DNA of 64,000 nt, from positions 1-64,000 of the forward strand of contig CAZZIE010000001.1 in NCBI GenBank assembly GCA_964654185.1, read 5' to 3'. This DNA is from CAYFQV01 sp964654185 (GTDB lineage Bacteria > Spirochaetota > Spirochaetia > DSM-27196 > PWMO01). The translations under genes were made by a program, and so were the position numbers. The notes below the pieces were generated by a model. That model worked only from the letters and a program-made list of their open reading frames with translations, was not told the origin of the DNA and did no database searches. Positions 1 to 6,759 of this stretch are shown piece after piece (position 1 is the first letter of the stretch; each line of letters starts with the position of its first letter).

Positions 1-447
1 GTCGGTCATGATCTTGAGCTGCGTCGCCGGCGTGGTGTGGTCCTCGAAACGCATCTTGTACCCGACGATCTCGCTCCGCTCGGCGGCGCTCGGAAGATCC
101 TCGGCGCTGGAGCTGCCGTACTGCGGCGTCTCCGCGTCCGCCTTCCCGCTCGGCGCGGAGCGGTGGCCGCCGGGCGTCGGCCCGTCGGCATCGCTCCCAG
201 AGTCTTCAGGCTCGGAAACGTCGAGTTGCCGGGCAATGTAGTCGGAGACGGAGACCGCCGCAATGCGCCGCGGCTGGGTCACGCCGATGACGCCCTGACG
301 GCTGTAGCCGGCCTCGTGGAGGATGATGGGCAGCTGCGTCGTCTTGCCGGAGCCGGTGGGGCTCTCGACGACGATGACCTGGTTGTCGGCCAGAGCGTCG
401 AGAATGCGGTCCTTCTGGCGATAGACAGGTAAGTCGTGCGGATGCAT
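1..447 (-). CDS. DEAH-box ATP-dependent RNA helicase, HrpA-like (N-terminal part, runs off window)
   Basis: The first 149 codons of a helicase whose 3' end lies outside the window. The reading begins MHPHDLPVYRQKDRIL and shows a Walker A motif SPTGSGKTTQLP near residues 32-43, then motif Ia TQPRRIAAVSVS and, after a spacer, VGYKMRFEDHTTP...KIMTD, the order seen in HrpA-type DEAH helicases. A poorly conserved, charged insert of about 50 residues (EPEDSGSDADGPTPGGH...) lies between motif Ia and VGYKMRF, which is unusual. The ATG at 447 is 4 nt after the hisS stop codon, so the two genes are probably cotranscribed. The DEAH box itself lies beyond the edge, so the assignment to HrpA rather than another DEAH protein is by N-terminal similarity only. 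Confidence 0.8.
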   Translation of the reverse strand, partial: MHPHDLPVYRQKDRILDALADNQVIVVESPTGSGKTTQLPIILHEAGYSRQGVIGVTQPRRIAAVSVSDYIARQLDVSEPEDSGSDADGPTPGGHRSAPSGKADAETPQYGSSSAEDLPSAAERSEIVGYKMRFEDHTTPATQLKIMTD

Positions 448-451
448 GCGG

Positions 452-1939
452 TTATTCGGCTCCCCCGGTGGCTTCGGCTTCGGCGACAATGCGGCGGACG
501 TGCTCGACGGCGGTCTCGACGGAGACGGCATCGAAGCTTTCCCGGGTCGCCAGGTTCTTCACGTTCACGACGTCCTGCGCCGCCTCATCCGGTCCGCAGA
601 TGACCGCCGCCGGAATGCCTTTGCGCTCGGCGAACTTGAACTGCGCCGGCAGCTTCCGGGACTCCGGGTAGACCTCGCAGCGCAGGCCGGCGCGGCGAAG
701 CTCCTCGGCAATCGCGTGGTAGCGCCCCAGGAGGGAGTCGTCCATGTAGAGGACGATGACATCGGCCGACGGTACCGCCGCGCGGGTCTCGCTCACGGCG
801 GCGAGGAGCCGGTCCACACCGATGGACGCACCGACCCCCGGCAGCTGCTCCTTTGTGTAGAGGCTCGCCAGGTCGTTGTAGCGCCCCCCGGAGCAGATGC
901 TCCCGATACCCTCTTCCGTGTCCAGAAAGGTCTCGAAGACCATGCCGGTGTAGTAATCGAGTCCCCGGGTGATCGAGGGATCCAGGACGATCCGGTCGCC
1001 GATGCCGATCGCCTCGGCGTGCTCCAGGATCTGCGCCACCCGGAGCGCGTCGTCCGCGGCGCCCCCCGCCAGGGCGGTGAGGTGCTCCAGGACCGCGGCG
1101 TTGCGGGCCGCGGGGGTGGCCGCGGACTCGGGCGGCTCCTCGGCGTCGGGGCGGGAGGGCGCCGGGCCGCGGGTCTTGTCGCCGGCGGGGTGGGGAGGCG
1201 CTGCGCCGGGTGTTTCTTCGCCGGTGCCCGCACGCGCGTGCGCCTGCGCGTTCGCACTTGCGTCCGCACGAGCCCCCGCCACGAAGGCCAGGATGTCCGC
1301 CGCGGCCTCGGCACCTGTCAACTCGGCCAGGGCGTCCCGGGTCTTCTCCTCGCCGATCTTGCGCAGCTTGTCGACGGTGCGGAGGATCTCTTCGGAGTGT
1401 TCCGCCACTCCCAGGTAGTCGAGGAAGCGGTTGAAGATGGCGCGGTTGGAGATGCGTACGTGGAATGCCGAGAGGCCCAGCGCCTCGAGGGAGCGGATGA
1501 TCATGAGGATGATCTCCAGGTCCGCCGACGCGGAGTCGGTCCCGACGATGTCGAAGTCGCACTGCATGAACTCGCGATACCGCCCTCGCTGGGTGTTCTC
1601 GCCGCGGAAGACCTTCGCAATGTGGTAGCGCTTGAACGGAAGGGCCAGGTCGTTGCGGTGCTGCGCCATGAAGCGCGCAAAGGGTACGGTCAGGTCGAAG
1701 CGCATGGCGACGTCGCGTCCGCCGTGGTCGTCGAAGCGGTAGACCTGCTTCTCCGTCTCGCCGCCGGCCTTTCCCAGAAGGATCTCCGTGTATTCGAGAA
1801 CCGGCGTGTCGATGGGAACGAAGCCGAAACTTCGAAAGCTGCTTTCCAGGATGCCCAGTACGCGTCGGCGCTCCAGTTCCTCCTCCGGGAGAAAGTCGCG
1901 GAAGCCCTTCAGTACGCGCGGATCGATTCGGTCACTCAT
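452..1939 (-). CDS. hisS: Histidyl-tRNA synthetase with a low-complexity insert
   Basis: Class II aminoacyl-tRNA synthetase charging tRNA-His in the cytoplasm. N-terminal GFRDFLPEE (residues 12-20), motif 2 region FRGENTQRGRYREF (111-124), histidine-specific SITRGLDYYTG (322-332) and motif 3 region SGGRYNDL...GVGASIGVDRLL are all present, so the enzyme should be active. At 495 residues it is about 65 longer than a typical bacterial HisS. The excess is an Ala/Pro/Gly-rich stretch at about residues 222-280 in the region between the motif 2 and SITRGLDYYTG segments. It is followed 4 nt later by the helicase gene. Confidence 0.95.
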   Translation of the reverse strand: MSDRIDPRVLKGFRDFLPEEELERRRVLGILESSFRSFGFVPIDTPVLEYTEILLGKAGGETEKQVYRFDDHGGRDVAMRFDLTVPFARFMAQHRNDLALPFKRYHIAKVFRGENTQRGRYREFMQCDFDIVGTDSASADLEIILMIIRSLEALGLSAFHVRISNRAIFNRFLDYLGVAEHSEEILRTVDKLRKIGEEKTRDALAELTGAEAAADILAFVAGARADASANAQAHARAGTGEETPGAAPPHPAGDKTRGPAPSRPDAEEPPESAATPAARNAAVLEHLTALAGGAADDALRVAQILEHAEAIGIGDRIVLDPSITRGLDYYTGMVFETFLDTEEGIGSICSGGRYNDLASLYTKEQLPGVGASIGVDRLLAAVSETRAAVPSADVIVLYMDDSLLGRYHAIAEELRRAGLRCEVYPESRKLPAQFKFAERKGIPAAVICGPDEAAQDVVNVKNLATRESFDAVSVETAVEHVRRIVAEAEATGGAE

Positions 1940-2079
1940 GGTTCAATCTCATTGGTAGTTCAGGTTGCTCATTGATGGCTCAGGGTGGTGGTTCGAGTCC
2001 AATATGCCCGTCCCGGCGCGGCATGTGCAAGGGCCCCTATCTGGTGCCGAAATTGTTGATGGCTTCTACGGCCGGTCCG

Positions 2080-2121
2080 GGCGCCTACACCCCACCCTCG
2101 GGCGCCTACACCCCACCCTCG
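2080..2121. repeat. Two perfect 21-bp tandem copies at the acyltransferase 3' end
   Basis: The unit GGCGCCTACACCCCACCCTC plus G occurs twice without mismatch. The TAG stop of the minus-strand acyltransferase (2106-2108) lies inside the second copy, so the duplication happened at the gene end. The rest of the 166-bp gap to hisS shows no convincing promoter or terminator. Confidence 0.9.
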
Positions 2122-3566
2122 GGCACGCGCATCTCCAGCCCTTCCATGGCGGCGAGGTACTCGAGCGCCATGTACCACTTGTACATGTTCACTCGCGGGG
2201 AGAGGGGATCGAAGGTGTAGAGGGCTTCCTCAGAGTAGAGCTCGAGCTTGCGCACGAGCTGGATGTTGATGCCGTCGACGCCGGCAAGGTGGAAGACGTG
2301 CTCGGTGCCTCCGGGATCGGAGAAGGTGATCCGGTCCGGAAAGAGTCTGAGGATCCCGGTACCGACGCGGCGAACCCGGGCGGAGCGGAAGCCCGTGTGC
2401 ACGACAATGCCGTGCTCCTCGAAGATCGGGTGCTCCGGTAGCGCGGCCGCTCGCTCCCTACCCGGCCGCGCGGCCGCCTCGTCGGTGCCTGCGGCCGCCC
2501 GGGCACTCGCTGCGCCGGCCCGCGTGGCCGCTGCGGCCGGCCGTGCGGCCGCTCCCTCCCTGCCCAGCGGCGCACTCGCGGATTCGCCCGCTGCGGCCGG
2601 CCGCGCGGCCCCGGAGTCTTTCGCGGCACTGCCCGCCGCCTCGCCGGTGCTCGGCGCCGCGTCGACCGCGCCCTGCAGACGGCGCTGCAGCTCGGCGAGT
2701 TGCCATTCATTCCAGTCACGGACGGTGGTGTGAGTGGGGACGCCGCCGTGGGCGTGGAGAAAGCCCTCCGCGGTGTAGTCCCAGGTGGTCCCGCAGGAAG
2801 AGCAGGTGAACATATCCCGATGGGACCGAATGGAGTCGACGGCGCGGCAGACGGGGCAGGAGAAGAGGACGTTCTCAATGTACTCGGCCCGGCGCGCTCC
2901 CCGGTAGGGAATCATGCGCGAGGTCTGGAACTGGTAGTCATCGTGCTCCAGCAGGCTCTGGAGCTTGCGGTAGATCTCCTCCGTGGAGAGGGCGCGCACC
3001 TCGGCGGGATCGAAGGCGTGGTGGAACTCGACCAGGAGCTTGCCCCGGCGGGGCGACCGCGCCCACCGCGGATGGGCGAAGTAGGCACCCTTGAAGCGTG
3101 CGGTGATGACCGGGACCTTCAGGAGCTTCACCAACTTGGCGGTTGCCGGCAGGAGGGGGAGGGTAACCCCGTCCCAGGTGCGCTGCCCTTCCGGAAAGAC
3201 TCCGATGACACCGGCGTTCCGGCGGATGCGCAGGATTTCCCGAATGGTCTCGAAGTCCGAAACTCCCTTGGTCTTCGGAATGGCGCCCACGAACTGCAGC
3301 AGGTACCCCTGGAGGGGCGACCGGAAGGTCTGGTCCGCCGCCACCCAGTGGACCGGATCGTCCGTGAGGATGCTGATAACGAAGGGATCCCAGTAGCCGA
3401 CGTGGGTCGCCAGGATCAGGTAGGGAGGGCGTATTCCATTGAAGGCGTTGAGGCTTCTGGGGTGGATATCGAATCGCAGTCGCAGGTATGCTCCGAGCAC
3501 CAGCTTGAGCAGCCGGTTGAAACCTCGGAACGTCCGACTCCGGCGTCGATCGATGCGCGCTTTCAC
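2106..3566 (-). CDS. PlsC-like acyltransferase fused to a zinc ribbon and a PH/GRAM-like domain
   Basis: The N-terminal 210 residues are a lysophospholipid acyltransferase (LPLAT/PlsC) domain: HVGYWD gives the HX4D catalytic motif (H55, D60) and FPEGQR (124-129) the acceptor-phosphate-binding block. It should acylate a glycerophospholipid intermediate at the membrane, though the substrate cannot be read from sequence. A zinc ribbon follows (CPVC at 237-240, CSSC at 255-258), then an Ala/Gly-rich linker (about 298-375) and a C-terminal domain of about 100 residues whose pattern (GILRLFPDRITFSD...VDGINIQLVRKLELYSEEALYTF) resembles a PH/GRAM-like beta barrel. At 486 residues it is twice the size of a simple PlsC. 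It is transcribed divergently from gltS. Confidence 0.8.
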   Translation of the reverse strand: MKARIDRRRSRTFRGFNRLLKLVLGAYLRLRFDIHPRSLNAFNGIRPPYLILATHVGYWDPFVISILTDDPVHWVAADQTFRSPLQGYLLQFVGAIPKTKGVSDFETIREILRIRRNAGVIGVFPEGQRTWDGVTLPLLPATAKLVKLLKVPVITARFKGAYFAHPRWARSPRRGKLLVEFHHAFDPAEVRALSTEEIYRKLQSLLEHDDYQFQTSRMIPYRGARRAEYIENVLFSCPVCRAVDSIRSHRDMFTCSSCGTTWDYTAEGFLHAHGGVPTHTTVRDWNEWQLAELQRRLQGAVDAAPSTGEAAGSAAKDSGAARPAAAGESASAPLGREGAAARPAAAATRAGAASARAAAGTDEAAARPGRERAAALPEHPIFEEHGIVVHTGFRSARVRRVGTGILRLFPDRITFSDPGGTEHVFHLAGVDGINIQLVRKLELYSEEALYTFDPLSPRVNMYKWYMALEYLAAMEGLEMRVPEGGV

Positions 3567-3609
3567 CGTCTATGGTCCAATCTCTAGAGACGCAACCTAT
3601 CAACCTCTG

Positions 3610-3638
3610 TTGACTACATCAAGTCTTTCATATACAAG
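3610..3638 (+). promoter_or_regulatory. Possible sigma-70 promoter for gltS
   Basis: TTGACT at 3610-3615 is followed after 17 nt by TACAAG (3633-3638), or after 15 nt by TATACA (3631-3636), in the 134-bp gap between divergent genes. The -35 match is good and the -10 match modest, so this is tentative. Confidence 0.4.
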
Positions 3639-3700
3639 GTGTGAGATTTTCGTTACCACCGGACTGCTTCGCGAGACGAGCTACGTAGAAGGGGGAACCC

Positions 3701-5119
3701 GTGGATTTCAACTGGACCCTGTTCGTCGACCTGGGAGCCATTTCCGCAGCCCTGCTCCTTGCGACCTTCATTCGCGCCAAAGTTCCGTTCTTCCAGCGCT
3801 TCCTGATTCCCAACGCCCTCACCGCGGGTTTCATTCTCCTGCCCCTGTACAACTTCGTCTTTCCGCACATCGGCATAACCGCCGACGGCCTCGGAGACCT
3901 GGCGTACCACCTCCTGGCGATCTCCTTCGTCGCGGTGGCGCTGCGACGCTCGCCGGAAGGGACCGAGCGCAAGGCCAAACGCCGCTTCTCCCTGGCAATC
4001 GGGATTCTCTCTCAATACGCCATACAGGCCTTCGTCGGGCTCATTCTCACCTTCGTCCTCATGTCGACGATCTTTCCGAAGCTCTACGAGCCCTTCGGGT
4101 TCCTCCTTCCCCTGGGCTTCGTGCTGGGACCCGGCCAGGCCCTCGCAATCGGGCGGGGCTGGACCGCCTTCGGCATTGAGGGCGCCGGCAGCGTGGGGCT
4201 GACCTTTGCCGCCCTCGGCTTCATTCTGGCGACCTTCGGCGGGGTCTACCTGATCAACTACGGGCTGCGCCGCCACTGGGTCACGAAGGAGCAGCTCTCC
4301 GCCATGCAGACCAAGACGGTCACCACCGGCATTGTGCCGCGGACCGCCCAGAAGAAGGTCGGCACGCGCCTCACGACGGAGACCGAAGCGATCGACTCCA
4401 TGACCTTCAATGCGGCGATTGTGCTGATCGTCTACCTGCTGGCCTATCTCTTCCTGAAGCTCCTGAACTGGCTTCTTCCCCTTCTGGCGGGGGATGCCGG
4501 GGCGGACCTGGCGGTGAACCTCTGGGGGATCCACTTCATCTTTGCCGCCATCTTCGGCCTCGGGGTCAAACAGCTTATCGGCCTGGTCGGCGTCTCCCAC
4601 GTGGTCGACAACGGTACGCTCACCCGGCTATCCGGATGGGGCGTCGACTTCATGGTGGCAAGCGCCATTGCGGCGATCTCTCTGGTGGTCGTGCAGCAGT
4701 ACATCGGTCCCATCCTGATCCTCGCCGGGGCGGGAGCCATCCTCGCCTTCGTGACCCTGCCGTGGATCGCGTCGCGCCTTTACGAGGACCATCAGTTCCA
4801 TCGGATGATTCTGCTCTTCGGCGTCTCGACGGGCACGCTCACCACGGGCCTGGCCCTGCTGCGCGTCCTCGATCCGGAGTTCGAAACGCCGGTCGCGACG
4901 GACTACGCCTACGCGAGCGGTATGGTCTTCGTTCTCGCCATACCATTCATTCTGTCGATAAACCTGCCGGTCCAGGCCTTCGCCAGCGGGAACAGCTTCT
5001 ACTTCTGGCTCGCCGTCGCCGTCAGCGCCGCGTACCTGCTCTTCGTCTTCATCAGCTATCTGGTCCTCGCTCGCGGTAAGGCATTCAAGCGCGCCAGCGA
5101 GGTGTGGCTCAAGAAGTAG
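3701..5119 (+). CDS. gltS: Sodium/glutamate symporter (GltS/ESS family)
   Basis: A 472-residue inner-membrane protein with about eleven hydrophobic segments and an N-terminus (FNWTLFVDLGAISAALLLAT) typical of the ESS family of Na+-coupled glutamate carriers. The Gly-rich loop LGFVLGPGQALAIGRGW (about residues 139-155) corresponds to a conserved ESS pore-loop segment. Family length is about 400, so this is slightly long. The GTG start is supported by an AAGGGGGAA ribosome site a few bases upstream (3689-3697). It is monocistronic as far as can be seen: 133 bp of GC-rich DNA with no U-tract terminator separates it from the next gene. Confidence 0.88.
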   Translation: MDFNWTLFVDLGAISAALLLATFIRAKVPFFQRFLIPNALTAGFILLPLYNFVFPHIGITADGLGDLAYHLLAISFVAVALRRSPEGTERKAKRRFSLAIGILSQYAIQAFVGLILTFVLMSTIFPKLYEPFGFLLPLGFVLGPGQALAIGRGWTAFGIEGAGSVGLTFAALGFILATFGGVYLINYGLRRHWVTKEQLSAMQTKTVTTGIVPRTAQKKVGTRLTTETEAIDSMTFNAAIVLIVYLLAYLFLKLLNWLLPLLAGDAGADLAVNLWGIHFIFAAIFGLGVKQLIGLVGVSHVVDNGTLTRLSGWGVDFMVASAIAAISLVVVQQYIGPILILAGAGAILAFVTLPWIASRLYEDHQFHRMILLFGVSTGTLTTGLALLRVLDPEFETPVATDYAYASGMVFVLAIPFILSINLPVQAFASGNSFYFWLAVAVSAAYLLFVFISYLVLARGKAFKRASEVWLKK

Positions 5120-5252
5120 GGCGATCGGCGCGCCGGTTGTCCGGGCCGGCCTCCACGAACGCAGCGGCGCCGCGTCCGCCTCGCGCCGACGTCGCGCCGC
5201 TGCTGCGCCCTCTGTACACCCATGGCGCTTATCACTACCTTCGTCGAACGAC

Positions 5253-5729
5253 ATGATTGAGCTGCGAAACCCCTTCAACGACATTGACGGATACGAGTGC
5301 TTCGGCTGCGCTCCTCACAACCCGGCGGGCCTTCAGATGCAATTCTTTGAGGACGATGCTCACGTCCTCTCCATCTGGGAGCCGAAGGACCACTTCCAGG
5401 GCTACGATCACATTCTCCACGGCGGTATTCAGGCCACCTTGATGGACGAGCTTGCAAGCTGGGTGATTTTCGTGAAGCTCCAGACCGCCGGGTTCACCCG
5501 CGGCATGGAGGTCACCTACCACAGGCAGGTCCGCACGAACGCCGGTGTGGTCACCCTCCGCGGCTACCTGGAGTCCCGGAGCGACCGCGAGGCGGCCATT
5601 CGGTGTCACCTCTTCCAGAACGATGTGCTGTCCTCGGAGGCACTCTGTCATTACGTTGTATTCCCGGAGCACATAGCGCGGAAGCGCCTGCACTATCCGG
5701 GAATCGAGGCGTTTCGAGGTAGCCACTGA
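5253..5729 (+). CDS. PaaI-family hotdog thioesterase
   Basis: Small acyl-CoA thioesterase-like protein of 158 residues. The N-terminal CFGC (residues 16-19) and the HGGIQATLMDE segment (about 57-67), which carries the family active-site HGG and acidic residue, are characteristic of PaaI-type hotdog enzymes that hydrolyse acyl-CoA thioesters. The substrate is unknown. Its stop codon overlaps the start of the methyltransferase (TGATG), so the two are translationally coupled. Confidence 0.82.
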   Translation: MIELRNPFNDIDGYECFGCAPHNPAGLQMQFFEDDAHVLSIWEPKDHFQGYDHILHGGIQATLMDELASWVIFVKLQTAGFTRGMEVTYHRQVRTNAGVVTLRGYLESRSDREAAIRCHLFQNDVLSSEALCHYVVFPEHIARKRLHYPGIEAFRGSH

Positions 5730-6367
5730 TGGATCTGCTTTCCCATTCCTTCGACATGCTCATGGCACCGCTGGAGGCGAGCTCTCTGCGTCGACGTCGG
5801 GAGGCACTCGTCGGTCGCGCTGCAGGGCGCGTGCTCGAGGTAGGTGCCGGAACCGGTGCGAACCTTTCGCACTACCGGGAGTCGAACCTGGAAGAGGTCA
5901 CGGTCTCCGACGTGGAGCTGCGGCCGGCCATTCTCACGCGGGGCGCCGGGGGCAACGGGAGCAACGGGAGCAACGGAACCGCTACCATGGTGCGGTTCCG
6001 GCGAACCGCCGTGGAGAATCTGCCCTTCCCGGACGCATACTTCGACACGGTTGTGTCCACTCTGGTCTTCTGTTCCGTTTCCGACCCCCACGAGGGGCTC
6101 CGGCAGGTTCGGCGCGTGCTCAAGCCGGGGGGCAAGTTCATCTTCATTGAGCACATTCTTCCCGAGCACGGGCTCGGTCGACCGCTCTTCAATGCGGTGA
6201 CGCCGGTGTGGAAACACATTGCCGGAGGTTGCCATCTCAACCGGCAGACCGTTCGGTTCATTCGGGAGAGCGGCTTCCTGATCGAGGAGATGCGCTACTT
6301 CGCAAACGGCGCCTTTGTCCAGGGGATTGCAGAAAAGCCTGCGGACGGCGAGCCCGTCGTGCTCTGA
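5729..6367 (+). CDS. Class I SAM-dependent methyltransferase (UbiE-like)
   Basis: A 212-residue protein with motif I LEVGAGTGANL (about residues 36-46), an acidic motif II, the post-I segment FDTVVSTLVFCSVSDP and RVLKPGGKFIFIEH, the typical Methyltransf_11 pattern. It probably methylates a small molecule or lipid quinone precursor, but the acceptor is not determined. A GNGSNGSNG insert (about residues 75-85) sits between beta strands 2 and 3. The start ATG overlaps the thioesterase stop by one base. Confidence 0.82.
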   Translation: MDLLSHSFDMLMAPLEASSLRRRREALVGRAAGRVLEVGAGTGANLSHYRESNLEEVTVSDVELRPAILTRGAGGNGSNGSNGTATMVRFRRTAVENLPFPDAYFDTVVSTLVFCSVSDPHEGLRQVRRVLKPGGKFIFIEHILPEHGLGRPLFNAVTPVWKHIAGGCHLNRQTVRFIRESGFLIEEMRYFANGAFVQGIAEKPADGEPVVL

Positions 6368-6370
6368 CAC

Positions 6371-6395
6371 GTCGCTGCCCAGGTCCTACAGCGAC
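6371..6395 (+). other. 7-bp inverted repeat after the methyltransferase
   Basis: GTCGCTG (6371-6377) and CAGCGAC (6389-6395) can form a hairpin with an 11-nt loop just after the methyltransferase stop. No T-run follows, so it is not an intrinsic terminator. It could be a processing signal or an operator. Confidence 0.4.
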
Positions 6396-6455
6396 ACCTC
6401 ATTCTGATCGTTGTTTCACGAAGCCGGCAATTCTGGAAAAGTTTCGATAATGGTG

Positions 6456-6483
6456 TTGACATTTTCCGCCGATGGGGTAGGCT
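6456..6483 (+). promoter_or_regulatory. Sigma-70 promoter for the exporter leader
   Basis: A perfect -35 TTGACA (6456-6461), a 16-bp spacer and TAGGCT (6478-6483), which keeps the key TA...T of the -10 element. Transcription should begin near 6490, leaving about 270 nt of leader before the first exporter gene. Confidence 0.65.
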
Positions 6484-6525
6484 ACAGCGTACCATACAGC
6501 AATCGAAAGGATTGAAGAGAGTACC

Positions 6526-6624
6526 ATGTTTCGAATGAACGCCGTTACAGATTATGCGCAGGTTTTTGCGGGACTGGTCTGTCCTGCCGGCGTTCGGTGC
6601 TCTTTCGACGGAGATTGCTCCTGA
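6526..6624 (+). CDS. Predicted 32-residue leader peptide of the ABC exporter operon
   Basis: ATG at 6526, preceded by GAAGAGAG, opens a 32-codon frame, MFRMNAVTDYAQVFAGLVCP then AGVRCSFDGDCS, ending at TGA 6622-6624. It lies between a good promoter and two intrinsic terminators, the layout of a transcription attenuator. Codons 16-21 overlap the 5' half of a predicted antiterminator (6571-6587), so a ribosome translating to the end would mask it. The known parallel is bmrB, the leader peptide upstream of the bmrCD multidrug exporter in Bacillus subtilis. No similarity of the peptide itself is claimed. It may be non-coding if the RNA switch responds to something else. Confidence 0.55.
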   Translation: MFRMNAVTDYAQVFAGLVCPAGVRCSFDGDCS

Positions 6625-6658
6625 GCACGTGAGTTCCGGTAGTTAGCAGGGCCAGTCC
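6571..6658 (+). promoter_or_regulatory. Predicted antiterminator pairing
   Basis: GGACTGGT (6571-6578) can pair with GCCAGTCC (6651-6658), and CCTGC (6583-6587) with GCAGG (6646-6650): 13 base pairs including one G-U, with a 4-nt bulge on one side. This uses up the 5' arm of terminator 1. The freed 3' arm (6661-6668, GTCGGGCT) is then complementary to 6688-6695 (AGCCCGAC), the 5' arm of terminator 2, so both terminators could be disarmed together. Pairings were checked base by base by hand; no energy calculation was made. Confidence 0.55.
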
Positions 6659-6679
6659 GAGTCGGGCTGGCCTTTTTTT
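6650..6679 (+). terminator. Intrinsic terminator 1 in the exporter leader
   Basis: Stem GGCCAGTCC (6650-6658) with GGGCTGGCC (6664-6672), one G-U pair, a 5-nt loop, followed by seven T (6673-6679). It lies 25 nt after the leader-peptide stop. Confidence 0.85.
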
Positions 6680-6688
6680 GTGGATGAA

Positions 6689-6734
6689 GCCCGACAGTGC
6701 ACCTCCCCCCGGAGGTGCCGTCGGGCTTTTTTTT
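6689..6734 (+). terminator. Intrinsic terminator 2 in the exporter leader
   Basis: Lower stem GCCCGAC/GTCGGGC (6689-6695 with 6720-6726), a small internal loop, upper stem GCACCTCC/GGAGGTGC (6699-6706 with 6711-6718), loop CCCC, then eight T (6727-6734). It ends 25 nt before the exporter start codon, so transcription must read through it to express the operon. Confidence 0.88.
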
Positions 6735-6759
6735 CGGCTGATTTCGTGTGAGGGACACC

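Noticed and set aside
446..1975. 509-codon plus-strand frame over hisS
   Set aside because: Antisense shadow; the minus strand carries all HisS motifs.
1975..2012. tRNA-like TPsiC arm (TGGTTCGAGTCCA) in the hisS upstream gap
   Set aside because: Only 3 clean stem pairs, no matching acceptor or D arm within 90 bp upstream (ATGCCCG has no CGGGCAT partner), so no tRNA or tRNA remnant can be supported.
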